From Clostridium_AM tanneri (GTDB lineage: Bacteria; Bacillota; Clostridia; Clostridiales; Clostridiaceae): 64,000 nucleotides of DNA. Positions 35,736 to 44,307 of the stretch are shown here, piece after piece (position 1 is the stretch's first letter; the number at the start of each line of letters is the position of its first letter). Position numbers and translations under genes: made by a program. Where the stretch lies: NCBI RefSeq assembly GCF_033659955.1, contig NZ_JARUJP010000019.1, forward strand, positions 1 through 64,000. The letters run 5' to 3'. A model generated the notes under the pieces. It was given only the letters and a program-made list of their open reading frames with translations, ran no database searches and was not told the DNA's origin.

Positions 35736-35770
35736 AAATCCAGTAGTGAAGCTGCTTCACTACTGGATTT
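35736..35770 (-). terminator. Terminator of the metal-ATPase operon
   Basis: A perfect 16-bp stem with a CTG loop (AAATCCAGTAGTGAAG and its complement) is followed on the minus strand by TTTTATTTTAG. It lies after the stop at 35797. Confidence 0.85.
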
Positions 35771-35796
35771 AGTTTATTAAAGATATTTTTGAAAAT

Positions 35797-36033
35797 CTAT
35801 CTAAACTTTATTAACTTTCTCAAAGAAATGCCTTTAATTATATCTTCTCCTGTTTCCTTTTCTTTACCTTTAATATATTCAAAAAAGTGGAGTAGAAAAT
35901 TTTCCCAGTGCTTTAATATTACTTTTTTTGTTTCTGGTTCCCTGTGAATTAGTTCAAAACTTAAATCAACACACTCTTTTCCTTGAGCAATTAGAGCTCT
36001 CATCTTATTTTCTAAATCCTTTAGTTCTGCCAA
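35797..36033 (-). CDS. Small acidic/basic helical protein downstream of the metal ATPase
   Basis: The 78-residue frame starts with TTG at 36033, supported by GGAGGAGG six bases upstream, and overlaps the ATPase end by 29 bases. It is helical (LKDLENKMRALIAQGKECVDLSFELI), with LKHWENFLLHFFEYIKGKEKE and a basic C-terminus. One cysteine is present. I do not recognise a family; coupling to the ATPase suggests an accessory or regulatory role. Confidence 0.6.
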   Translation of the reverse strand: MAELKDLENKMRALIAQGKECVDLSFELIHREPETKKVILKHWENFLLHFFEYIKGKEKETGEDIIKGISLRKLIKFR

Positions 36034-38257
36034 TTGTCCTCCTCCTTCTCTTTTTATCTATAGAATAATTCATTAACCTCGAAGAATTGACAACAACACC
36101 AAAGGTGCTAAGGTTATGCAAGATTGCAGCTGACAATGGAGATATAATTTTTCCCGCACCAAGGATTAACCCAATGGCATTAATTCCAACAGCGAAAATA
36201 AAATTCTGTTTTACAACCTCCATGGTGTGATTGCTTAATTTGACTAAGGTAACAATCTTCTCAGGATTGTCATCAGCTAGAACAATATCTGCAGACTCAA
36301 TAGCTACATCAGTACCGCCAGTTCCCATGGCGATGCCAATATCGGCCTTGGCTAAGGCAGGTGAGTCATTAATTCCCTCTCCTACCATGGTCACAATCTT
36401 ACCCTCACCCTGGTATTTTTCCACTATACTTAATTTTTGCTCAGGTAAAGTATTAGCCCACATCTGATCAAGTCCTAGTTCTTCCTTTATCATTTCCCCA
36501 GTTTCAGCACAGTCCCCTGTTACCAGTCCAATATTGCATATTCCTTCTTCTCTTAATCCCTTAATGGCTCTATTGCTCTCATACCTTACTTTATCTTTTA
36601 CACCAATCATTCCAATTAATTCATTCTCACAGGCTATAAAAAGTACAGTTTGACCAAGCAACTTCATTCGATCAGCTTTTACCCTGTCTTTATTAATATT
36701 TATTCCATTATTTTTCATAAAAAGTTCATTTCCGACCATAACAACACTTTTATTTACAATTCCTTTAACACCCTGACCAATAATAACTACCTGGGTATCT
36801 GTAGGCAATATACTAGCATTGATTTCATTTGCTTTTTCTAATATAGCCTTAGCTAGCGGGTGGTTTGTATGATTTTCTACTGAAGCCGCTAATTGTAGTA
36901 CTAAATCAGCGGAATAATCTTCATGCACAGCCTCAATTGTTACTACAGATGGGTTACCTTCCGTTAATGTTCCAGTTTTATCAAATAAAACTACATCTGT
37001 TTTTCCTACCTTCTCTAAATAGTTTCCTCCCCTGATGAGAATACCTCTTTTTGCTGCATTTCCCATGGATGCGCTAATTGCCGTAGGAGTAGCTAAACCA
37101 GCTGCACATGGACATGCTACAATGAGCATAGTCATACTTCTTTTAAAGTCTCTAGTTACCAAATAATTTAGTAATGAAAGTCCTAAGGATAGAGGAACTA
37201 TTTTCTCAGAATAACGATCTGCCATATTTTCAATAGGTGCTTTTACCTTGCTGGCTTCGTCAACTAATTGAACAATTCTGGCTATAGAGGTTTCCTTTCC
37301 TACTTTTTCTGCCAAAATCTTTATTGTTCCTTGTTCAACAATAGATCCAGCAAAAACCTTATCACCTTGCTTCTTAGCAACTGGAATTGCCTCACCTGTT
37401 ATAATTGCCTGGCTGACAGCAGCTTCACCATCAGTTACTTCACCATCAATTGGTATTTTCTCACCTATATGAACAATAACAATATTACCCTTTTCTATAG
37501 ATTCTATAGGAACAGATATTTCTGTTCCGTCTAATAGCAACCATGCCATTTCGTCCTTACCTTGCAGCATTTGCTTTATTGCCTTACGTGATTTATCTAG
37601 GGTCATAGTTTGAAACAAAGTACTTAAATTAACAAGCCACACTACAACCAACCCTGTAATACTTTCCTTTAACAGGAGTGATACTACAGTAGCTGCACTG
37701 ATTAAAAAGTCGTTGTTCAGCTTTCTTCTTTTTACAAGGCTCTCTAGTCCGCTTCTGAAAATTGGATATCCTGTAGCTATTGTAGTTAAAGCAGCTAGGT
37801 TATTTATTCCAGAAGACCGTGCCATAGAAGATTTTCCGAAGAAGATTCTCTTTACCGTTAGGGCTAATAATAATCCTCCACTTAAGGTTACCTTTGATAT
37901 TTGTGATTCAATAGGCAAATCCTCAGGCTCAAAAACTTTTATTTCTTTTGTTTTTCTGTTCAAAGCTTTTTCATGCAGCTTATCAGCTCTTGAAGAAATT
38001 ACTTTTGAAATCATAGTTTCTAGGGAACTTCCTATCTCCTGGTAAAGCTTATTGACAGAAACCTGTCTCGAATCAAAGAGAATTAGGGCCTTTCCAGTTT
38101 GTGGATTGGCCGTGACAACAAAAATTTTTTCATTTCTTTTCAATGTGCTTTCTATAGCTTCAGCGAAGTACCTATTGCCTTTAAGTCCTTTAATTCTCAC
38201 CCGCAGTCTTCCAGGTAAAGACTTTACAACCTCCATCCTACAAAAACTCATCCTCAT
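36005..38257 (-). CDS. P1B-type heavy-metal-transporting ATPase (CPC type)
   Basis: The 750-residue protein starts at ATG 38257 behind AAAGGAG; 17 upstream codons lack a site. Residues about 10-80 form an HMA-like domain (LPGRLRVRIKGLKGNRYFAEAI) without the CxxC metal motif. Membrane helices surround an actuator domain (ITGEAIPVAKK), the CPC transport motif at about 382-384 (VACPCAAGLATPTA), the phosphorylation site DKTGTLTEG, and HP in NHTNHPLAKA. The hinge motif reads GEGINDSPAL where GDGxNDxP is usual. The type resembles the CtpC/HMA2 group; metal (Mn, Fe, Zn or Cu) cannot be read from sequence. It is in an operon with an Asn/Tyr-rich protein upstream and a small helical protein downstream. 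Confidence 0.9.
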   Translation of the reverse strand: MRMSFCRMEVVKSLPGRLRVRIKGLKGNRYFAEAIESTLKRNEKIFVVTANPQTGKALILFDSRQVSVNKLYQEIGSSLETMISKVISSRADKLHEKALNRKTKEIKVFEPEDLPIESQISKVTLSGGLLLALTVKRIFFGKSSMARSSGINNLAALTTIATGYPIFRSGLESLVKRRKLNNDFLISAATVVSLLLKESITGLVVVWLVNLSTLFQTMTLDKSRKAIKQMLQGKDEMAWLLLDGTEISVPIESIEKGNIVIVHIGEKIPIDGEVTDGEAAVSQAIITGEAIPVAKKQGDKVFAGSIVEQGTIKILAEKVGKETSIARIVQLVDEASKVKAPIENMADRYSEKIVPLSLGLSLLNYLVTRDFKRSMTMLIVACPCAAGLATPTAISASMGNAAKRGILIRGGNYLEKVGKTDVVLFDKTGTLTEGNPSVVTIEAVHEDYSADLVLQLAASVENHTNHPLAKAILEKANEINASILPTDTQVVIIGQGVKGIVNKSVVMVGNELFMKNNGININKDRVKADRMKLLGQTVLFIACENELIGMIGVKDKVRYESNRAIKGLREEGICNIGLVTGDCAETGEMIKEELGLDQMWANTLPEQKLSIVEKYQGEGKIVTMVGEGINDSPALAKADIGIAMGTGGTDVAIESADIVLADDNPEKIVTLVKLSNHTMEVVKQNFIFAVGINAIGLILGAGKIISPLSAAILHNLSTFGVVVNSSRLMNYSIDKKRRRRTIGRTKGFRK

Positions 38258-38361
38258 GATTCTCCTTTGTCTTGGATCTTGTTTAAAATAATGCTTTAAA
38301 ACATTCATATTTTATTATGTTTGTTATGTACTTCAGTTATTCAAAAACCATTAGTTGCCCT

Positions 38362-39375
38362 TTAACATTCTTTATTATGGTTTTCGTTTTCACCAAAGCC
38401 ATACCTCTCGTTGTTGCTTCCTTCCCATTTAGACTCTGCAAAAATATCCTCAATATCCTCTTTAGCATCAGCAAATATGTTTCTAAACTCATCAGAGGTA
38501 TTCATTACTCCTTGAACAGCTTTAACTACAATGGGTCTTAAGGTCCTAGCAACTGATGGAGCTAATATTAATCCAACTGTAGCAATTCCAACGCCTCTAA
38601 AGAAATTGTTAACCTTCGGTCTATTAATAAAGTCTGTTATCATACGCTGATTCCACCAAGAGTTTGGCATCATTCCATAGTTATAGTAAGGGTCATAGCC
38701 TCTCATATTGGCGCACCATGCTCCTACTCTTGGTCTTCCATAAGGTCTAGGCCCTCCATAATAAGGTCTTCTTGGTTCACAACAATCATCGTAGTCATAA
38801 TCATCATAATAGTTAGGACATGGATATCCGTCGCCATAATCATTGCCTGCCCTGTAGTTGCTCGGATAATTATTAGGATAATTGTTTGAGTAATTCATTG
38901 AATAATTATTTACATAACCATCTCGATAATTTGTTGAATAATTATTTGGGTAGCCATCTCGATAATTGTTTTGATAACCGTTTGGATAATTGTTCATGTA
39001 ATTTACTGGATAACTGTTTGGGTAATTCATTGAATAATTGTTTGTATAACCGTTTCGATAATTCATTCTATCATCACCTCTATAATAATTTCTTGGATTT
39101 TGATTGTAATTAGCCTGGTAGGTTGGATCATTGAAACCAGGCCTATTATTTGGATTGTACTGGTTGTTTTCCCTTGGCCTGTAATTTCTTGAGTTAACCT
39201 CTGGTATTCTGTTTTCTAGTTGAATATTTCTCATTTGTCCTTCGTTATAATACGTATTCGGGCCTGGATTTACAGATGTATTATTAGGAATAAATTGATT
39301 TTCTTGACGATTTACATCTTCATAACCTGCTTTGTTATCTTTGATCTCTCCATTTGAATTGTTGTTCTCAGACAT
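38362..39375 (-). CDS. Asn/Tyr-rich repeat protein with a C-terminal membrane-like helix, companion of the metal ATPase
   Basis: The 337-residue protein starts at 39375 behind AAAAGGAGG. Residues ~60-185 are low-complexity repeats (NNYPNGYQNNYRDGYPNNYS and variants), with Asn, Tyr, Gly, Pro and Arg dominating. A His-free, acidic DYDYDDCCEPRRPYYGGPRPYG segment follows. The last 80 residues change style: FFRGVGIATVGLILAPSVARTLRPIVVKAV, which could insert in a membrane, then an acidic amphipathic helix (DEFRNIFADAKEDIEDIFAES), recalling DUF5132/YtxH-like ATPase partners. It precedes the ATPase gene by about 100 bases. The disordered repeats could self-assemble or bind metal via the CC pair and acidic residues; this is inference. 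Confidence 0.7.
   Translation of the reverse strand: MSENNNSNGEIKDNKAGYEDVNRQENQFIPNNTSVNPGPNTYYNEGQMRNIQLENRIPEVNSRNYRPRENNQYNPNNRPGFNDPTYQANYNQNPRNYYRGDDRMNYRNGYTNNYSMNYPNSYPVNYMNNYPNGYQNNYRDGYPNNYSTNYRDGYVNNYSMNYSNNYPNNYPSNYRAGNDYGDGYPCPNYYDDYDYDDCCEPRRPYYGGPRPYGRPRVGAWCANMRGYDPYYNYGMMPNSWWNQRMITDFINRPKVNNFFRGVGIATVGLILAPSVARTLRPIVVKAVQGVMNTSDEFRNIFADAKEDIEDIFAESKWEGSNNERYGFGENENHNKEC
38886..39113. repeat. Degenerate tandem repeats encoding NY-rich modules
   Basis: The plus strand repeats motifs close to TAATTGTTTG-GATAATTCATTGAA with varying spacing, which give the Asn-Tyr repeats on the minus strand. The units are in frame multiples, so changes in copy number would alter protein length without shifting the frame. 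Confidence 0.65.
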
Positions 39376-39521
39376 TTTACTACCTCCTTTTTACTGGTAT
39401 TATTCTCCTCTATCTCATGTAATATTCCTATAATTCATACTTTTTACATAAAGAAAAATATAATCAAATAACGATACACTTATCAGCTGCCCTCAATATA
39501 TTAATGTTTTAAATACAAAAA

Positions 39522-39586
39522 TAGTGTGGTGTTTTAGCTGTAATTTGATAGGTATACAATCAAATTACAGTTAAAACACCACACTA
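39522..39586 (-). terminator. Very long (28-bp) hairpin terminator
   Basis: Arms 39522-39549 and 39559-39586 pair over 28 bp with a single G-T wobble and a 9-nt loop, followed on the minus strand by ATTTTTG. It follows the stop of the gene at 39615. The stem is far longer than needed for termination, so a miniature inverted-repeat element is another reading. Confidence 0.75.
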
Positions 39587-39614
39587 GAAACTTCAATATT
39601 ATATTATAAATTCA

Positions 39615-40316
39615 CTAAGCAGTTTTTATTATCTCTCTCTTCAAAGATATAGTATGATTTATACTTTCCGAATTAGCCACTTGTGTAATAACTTCATTTT
39701 TTAGAAATTTAATTATTTCGTGTTTCTTGTTCATTAAAATTCCCTGTGCACTTTTTGATACTTTTTCACTTATGCTGCACTTTATTTCTCCAGTAGTTAA
39801 CCCTATTGTTGATAAAAAATAATCTCCTGCCTTAAATTTATTAGTGAGCTTTCCTAATCCCTTAGGCATAAAACTACTAATGTTTTTTTTCCATAGCTTA
39901 TCAATAGTTTTTGAAGTTACGCAGCTAATCCCATAAGTTCTAGCCGCTTCATATATAAATAAAAAACTATCTTCAATGTTTAATAAATCCGTTACTTTGT
40001 TATTATGCAACTTGAAATCAGACTTAATTGGTAACCTCATTAGCTCTTTCTGAATCTTTTTTTCAATTCTTAAAATAAAGCATTCAAGTTCCTTTTTAGA
40101 ATATAGTACTTTAACAAATCTTTCTTGAAAACACTTTGGGCTCAATTTTGAAAAATCTACTCCTTCGGCAAAAATATCTATCCGATACTCCTTACTCTGA
40201 AAAAAATATTCTGTTTCCTCCAAGATGATTTCGAAACATTCTTTAATTGCAAAGTTACGTATTGATTCTAATTCTGTTTCAGTAATATACTCTAAGGAAT
40301 AATTTTCTGTTACCAT
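39615..40316 (-). CDS. Hypothetical protein with upstream Fur-like box
   Basis: The 233-residue protein starts at ATG 40316 (AAGGGA about ten bases before). It is helical and mixed-charge: ETELESIRNFAIKECFEIIL, FVKVLYSKKELECFILRIEKKI, then a C-terminal half with IGLTTGEIKCSISEKVSKSA. No signal peptide or membrane helix is visible. I do not recognise the family. A Fur-type operator upstream suggests control by iron or another metal, and the P-type ATPase operon follows on the same strand after a strong terminator. Confidence 0.6.
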   Translation of the reverse strand: MVTENYSLEYITETELESIRNFAIKECFEIILEETEYFFQSKEYRIDIFAEGVDFSKLSPKCFQERFVKVLYSKKELECFILRIEKKIQKELMRLPIKSDFKLHNNKVTDLLNIEDSFLFIYEAARTYGISCVTSKTIDKLWKKNISSFMPKGLGKLTNKFKAGDYFLSTIGLTTGEIKCSISEKVSKSAQGILMNKKHEIIKFLKNEVITQVANSESINHTISLKREIIKTA

Positions 40317-40379
40317 ATTCTCCAATTCCCTTCAGAAGATTTTAAATCTTATCTTAAATAGTTTAACATTTCACTTAGA

Positions 40380-40397
40380 ATGATAATCGTTCTCATT
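40380..40397 (-). promoter_or_regulatory. Fur-like operator
   Basis: ATGATAATCGTTCTCATT is close to the Fur 7-1-7 core TGATAATnATTATCA, with one perfect half. It lies 64-81 bases before the start at 40316, at a promoter-like distance. The wider 40317-40559 stretch holds nothing else I can name. Confidence 0.5.
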
Positions 40398-40559
40398 TAT
40401 ATGATAAACTATTGTCTTCTTTATGTCAACAGAAACCTATAAGTCTGTCCCTTAATTATTTTTTAGTTATATCAGCTTTTATTAACCTTATTACCCATAC
40501 ATGTATTGCATAAACCTTGGTATGATATTCTTACTTTTACTCAACTTTTTAATGGTAGT

Positions 40560-41465
40560 TTACTTATAACTAACTACATCAACCCCTTGGCTTTCGATTA
40601 TGCCATATAACTCTTCCATGTATTCTTTAGATGGAGTTTTAAACTGTCTTGCTGGTTTTTCCAAACCTAAAGCTTCGTATTTACTATCACCAAAGGAGTG
40701 ATAAGGTAATAATTCAATTTTAGGCATATCCATACTGTCTTTTACAAATTTAGCTGCTTTTCTTATGTTTTCTTTGTCTGAGTTAACTCCATCAATTAAT
40801 GGTATTCGAACTACTACAGGTACTTTTAACCCATTAAGTCTAGCTATATTTTTCAATATATTTTCATTACCAACTCCTGTATAAAACCTATGCTTACTGT
40901 TATCCATATGTTTTATATCTACAAATATTAAATTCATCTTTTCCAATATATCCTTAACCTCTTCGAAGTTAAAGTAACCAGAAGTTTCAATAGCTAAATC
41001 TATGGCTGAATCATAAAGTTTATATACAAGTTCTCTAAGCATTTCTACCTGCATAGTTGCCTCTCCTCCAGAAAAGGTAACCCCGCCACCTGAATACCTA
41101 TAAAATATTTTTTGTTTTTCAATGATTTTCATTATTTCTTCACTACTATAATGATAAATTAAATTCTTCCTACTGTTTGTCGGACATGCTTTTATGCAAA
41201 TTCCACAAGCTTTACATTTTTTCTGTTCACATTGAGTATTTAAATTTATACCCACTCCCTGAGGGCATAATTGTGCACACTTTCCACAGTTTATACATGT
41301 TTTTTCATAATGGGCAACCTTCATAAGGTTTGTATGACTTTCTGGATTAGAACACCACCTACATCTAAGAGGACAGCCAGCTAAAAAAATTATTGTTCTA
41401 ATTCCATTTCCGTCATTTACAGAAAAATTTTGTGGTTCCATAAAATATCCAGTTACTTTGTTCAT
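40560..41465 (-). CDS. Glycyl-radical-enzyme activase (radical SAM)
   Basis: The 301-residue protein starts behind ACAGGAGG. It carries the radical-SAM CxxxCxxC motif (Cys31, Cys35, Cys38 in CPLRCRWC), then two ferredoxin clusters (CINCGKCAQLCPQG and CKACGICIKACP), and RYSGGGVTFSGGEATMQ, the SAM-binding GGE region. IETSGYFNFEE and VVVRIPLIDGVNSDKENI complete the fold. It cleaves S-adenosylmethionine to abstract hydrogen from the partner glycine. The two extra clusters place it with activases of non-PFL glycyl radical enzymes. It follows the GRE gene in the same operon. Confidence 0.93.
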   Translation of the reverse strand: MNKVTGYFMEPQNFSVNDGNGIRTIIFLAGCPLRCRWCSNPESHTNLMKVAHYEKTCINCGKCAQLCPQGVGINLNTQCEQKKCKACGICIKACPTNSRKNLIYHYSSEEIMKIIEKQKIFYRYSGGGVTFSGGEATMQVEMLRELVYKLYDSAIDLAIETSGYFNFEEVKDILEKMNLIFVDIKHMDNSKHRFYTGVGNENILKNIARLNGLKVPVVVRIPLIDGVNSDKENIRKAAKFVKDSMDMPKIELLPYHSFGDSKYEALGLEKPARQFKTPSKEYMEELYGIIESQGVDVVSYK

Positions 41466-41537
41466 ATAAATCCTCCTGTTTTAAAGTCTTATATTTAAAA
41501 AAGGCACAGTTAAATTAAACAGTGCCTTTCTTTAATT

Positions 41538-43907
41538 CTAATAGTTTTCGTGAGCTGTTCTTGCAATTATTGCATCCTGCATCGATCTTGATAAGTTAAC
41601 GAATTGAGTGCTGTATCCTGCAACTCTAACTAATAAATCCTTATAATCCTCAGGTTTTTCCTGTGCTTTACGTAATGTTTCTGTGGATATTGTATTAAAC
41701 TGAACATGGAATGCACCTAGTGCAAAGAAGGATTGAATCATAGAGCCTAAGTTGCTCTGACCTCTTTTTGTATTTACTAAATCTTCATTTAATCTTAAAT
41801 TTAATAATGTTCCACCAGAATGCACATCTTGGTTAAGCTTTGCTGCTGAACGCATAGCTGCAAGTGGTGTAGAAGTATCAGTACCGGCAAAAGGTGACAC
41901 CCCTTCTGATAAAGGCTCCTTAGCTTTTCTGCCACAAGGGGTAGCTCCAACAACTTTTCCTGTTGGAAGGTAGTTAGAAATCCCCATAAAAGCAGTGTTA
42001 AAGTTGTTACCGTTTATATCCTTATACTTATGTCCTTCCTTGTAATAATGATTTGCCATTTTAATAGCAATATCATCTACATAGTCAATGTCATTTCCAT
42101 ACTTTGGTGCAGATTCAGCTAGTTTTCTTAATTCCTCGTATCCTTCCCAATCTGCATCAAGAGCCTTTACCAAGGTTTCCATTGTTGTAACCTTATCTTC
42201 AAAAACAAGCTTCTTAATTACAGCTAATGAGTTTGATGTAACAGCAAGACCAATTCCAGTAAGCACCGGTCCTAAATTATATTTAGCACCAGTATCAACT
42301 AAGTCTTTGCCTTTTACCATACACTCTTCTATGCAGGATGATAAAAATGGTCTTGGAACCATCTCCTTATGGAGCTTTTGTGCTACTAAGGTAGCTGTAA
42401 TTGAATGTTTAATTAAGTTATTAAACTGTTTATAGAAGGCTTCTTCAACTTCTTCATAAGATGTAAAACTAGCTGGGTCTTTTTCATTTAGACCTACTTT
42501 TTCACCAGTAATCCTACTTTTGCCTCCATTTAATGCAAATTCTAAGGCTGCAGTAAAGTTAATATTTACCGCTGAAGTCCATTCTCCAGTTTTACGAAAA
42601 TGAGGTACTACACAGCCGCAATTGTTCCAATCTCTAGCATCCTCTGGTTCATAGCCTGCATTTATAAGCATTTGATAACCTGCGTTATCACTATGAATTG
42701 CCGGAAATCCAGTACCTTTACTTACTAGGTGAGTAACTTCCTCTAAAAAGCTGCTTGGACAATCTTGGCTAACTCTAACGCTTAATCCTGGCTGATGAGT
42801 TTTTACTCTCTCTGTAGCTTTCAAGCACATATATGAAAGATCATTTGTGCCATCTCTTCCTTCTCTTGTTTTCCCACCAAGGGTAAGGTTTTGAAACTGA
42901 TTGTATCCTGCAAAGAACTCAGCAGTATTTGCTGATATTGTCCAAACCCATTCAGATAATTTAATCCAAAGTGCCTCAATAAGTTCTTGAATTTGATCCT
43001 TTGTGGTTATTTCTTTGTCCATATCAGCTTTATAATACGGATACATAAACTGGTCAAATCTTCCTACATTAAGTGCCAAAGGATTCTCAGATATTATTGC
43101 TCCAATTTGAGTAAACCAAAGGAATTGGATAGCTTCATAAAAGGTTGTAGGAGGGTTTTCTGGTACCTTACTGCATATTTCAGCTATTTTTAAAAGTTCA
43201 TCTTTTCTCACAGCATTATTTTCTGTTTCAGCCATTTCTCTAGCTTTTTCAGAATATCTATTTGCAAGGGTAATAATTCCTTCTGAGGTGATTATAATAG
43301 AATTATAAAAATCTTTCTTTTTCATATCTTCTGCAGAAGTAATCGAAAGCTTTGATACATGCTCCTTTGCTTCTTTGATAATTCCACCAAAGCCTTTTTT
43401 AAATAATACATCTTGGTAATCTGGTGTTATTTCGCCAACAGCCTGTCTCCATTTGGAATCGTTATCAACTATGCCAGTATCAACGGCAATTTTTGCAGTA
43501 TCCTTAGGCAATTGTGCTAAAAAGGCTTCTTCTAAAGATTTTCCTTTCCAATAGGGGAATATGTTTTTTCTCACAAAATCTCTTTGTTCATCTGTCATAA
43601 CATATGGGTCTTGAACTCTTTTATCGAAGTTATCCATTTCTCTATCTACCCATGTCCATGAAAACTCAGGGGTTAAAATACCACATTTTCTGAACTCGCC
43701 AATACCCCCAACAATCAGTTCCCCTTCAAATATAGTGACATCTATCTGCTCACAGGTATCTCTAAATGCCTTAGCTCTTCTTATTGGAACTGCTTCCCCC
43801 TCTGTTTTCTTGTGTGACTCTGTCCAAATTCTTGCTCTTTCATAGGAAATTGCTGGCTTTGCATTGATATAATTTTGTCTTGCAGATTCAATTCTTTCTG
43901 TAACCAT
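41538..43907 (-). CDS. Glycyl radical enzyme of unknown substrate, lacking the usual Cys-x-Glu pair
   Basis: The 789-residue protein starts behind AAAGGAG. The glycyl loop RVAGYSTQF places the radical at Gly764. The thiyl-cysteine site reads DWNNCGCVVPHFRKTGEW, with Cys432 (or Cys430) as the radical relay; the Glu two residues after the Cys in lyases and dehydratases (CVE) is Val434 here. FFAGYNQFQNLTLGG, LSVRVSQDCPSSFLEEVTHL and KEPLSEGVSPFAGTDTSTP are typical of PFL-like enzymes. Absence of the base excludes the standard diol-, choline- and hydroxyproline-type mechanisms; decarboxylation, addition or C-C cleavage is possible. No microcompartment genes are nearby; an XRE-cupin regulator and the hut operon flank it. 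Confidence 0.9.
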   Translation of the reverse strand: MVTERIESARQNYINAKPAISYERARIWTESHKKTEGEAVPIRRAKAFRDTCEQIDVTIFEGELIVGGIGEFRKCGILTPEFSWTWVDREMDNFDKRVQDPYVMTDEQRDFVRKNIFPYWKGKSLEEAFLAQLPKDTAKIAVDTGIVDNDSKWRQAVGEITPDYQDVLFKKGFGGIIKEAKEHVSKLSITSAEDMKKKDFYNSIIITSEGIITLANRYSEKAREMAETENNAVRKDELLKIAEICSKVPENPPTTFYEAIQFLWFTQIGAIISENPLALNVGRFDQFMYPYYKADMDKEITTKDQIQELIEALWIKLSEWVWTISANTAEFFAGYNQFQNLTLGGKTREGRDGTNDLSYMCLKATERVKTHQPGLSVRVSQDCPSSFLEEVTHLVSKGTGFPAIHSDNAGYQMLINAGYEPEDARDWNNCGCVVPHFRKTGEWTSAVNINFTAALEFALNGGKSRITGEKVGLNEKDPASFTSYEEVEEAFYKQFNNLIKHSITATLVAQKLHKEMVPRPFLSSCIEECMVKGKDLVDTGAKYNLGPVLTGIGLAVTSNSLAVIKKLVFEDKVTTMETLVKALDADWEGYEELRKLAESAPKYGNDIDYVDDIAIKMANHYYKEGHKYKDINGNNFNTAFMGISNYLPTGKVVGATPCGRKAKEPLSEGVSPFAGTDTSTPLAAMRSAAKLNQDVHSGGTLLNLRLNEDLVNTKRGQSNLGSMIQSFFALGAFHVQFNTISTETLRKAQEKPEDYKDLLVRVAGYSTQFVNLSRSMQDAIIARTAHENY

Positions 43908-44095
43908 AATTTTCTCCTTTCTTTTTGTATTATATTATATTTTGTGCGTTATAACATATAAAGTTGTTAAAATTTTTTAGAGTGCATAATTGTAGAAAGC
44001 TAAAGTATAACTTAACCTATTCTTAATATAAATTTCCTTTAAGTTCTATTTACCTATATTCACTCTAAAGTAAAACTCTAATATTTTATTTTATT

Positions 44096-44121
44096 ATAAC
44101 ATAAATTATATGTTATAACAT
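44096..44121. promoter_or_regulatory. ATAACAT inverted repeat upstream of the GRE operon
   Basis: ATAACAT-N7-ATGTTAT, with an overlapping TTATAACAT copy, lies about 190 bases before the GRE start; another TTATAACATATAA occurs near 43949. The same ATAACAT word occurs in the tandem repeats before the XRE-cupin gene. I infer binding sites for that regulator. Confidence 0.5.
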
Positions 44122-44196
44122 CCTCAATTTTAAAAATTTATATCCATACCTCTTTAAATTCTATTTTATCCTATATATAATTGTCATATGTGTAAA

Positions 44197-44235
44197 AAGT
44201 AGGCATAGAAACACTTTGATACCTATACCTACTTT
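44197..44235 (-). terminator. Terminator of the XRE-cupin gene
   Basis: AAAGTAGG-ATAG pairs with CTAT-CCTACTTT, with one mismatch, about 70 bases after the stop at 44308. It is followed by TTTTTAC on the minus strand. The rest of 43908-44307 is AT-rich GRE leader and promoter region. Confidence 0.65.
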
Positions 44236-44307
44236 ATTAAGATGCACTAGATTTATTTATTATATTAAAAAACAACATTGTAGACCTATATCACTCTAGA
44301 CTAAATT

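Noticed and set aside
38886..39113. CRISPR-like array
   Set aside because: The repeats are degenerate, in frame and without unique spacers of constant length; they encode the Asn/Tyr repeats of the minus-strand protein.
41538..43907. Naming the glycyl radical enzyme as hydroxyproline dehydratase, glycerol dehydratase or 4-hydroxyphenylacetate decarboxylase
   Set aside because: Those enzymes keep a Glu two residues after the radical Cys; this one has Val, and its flanking residues differ.
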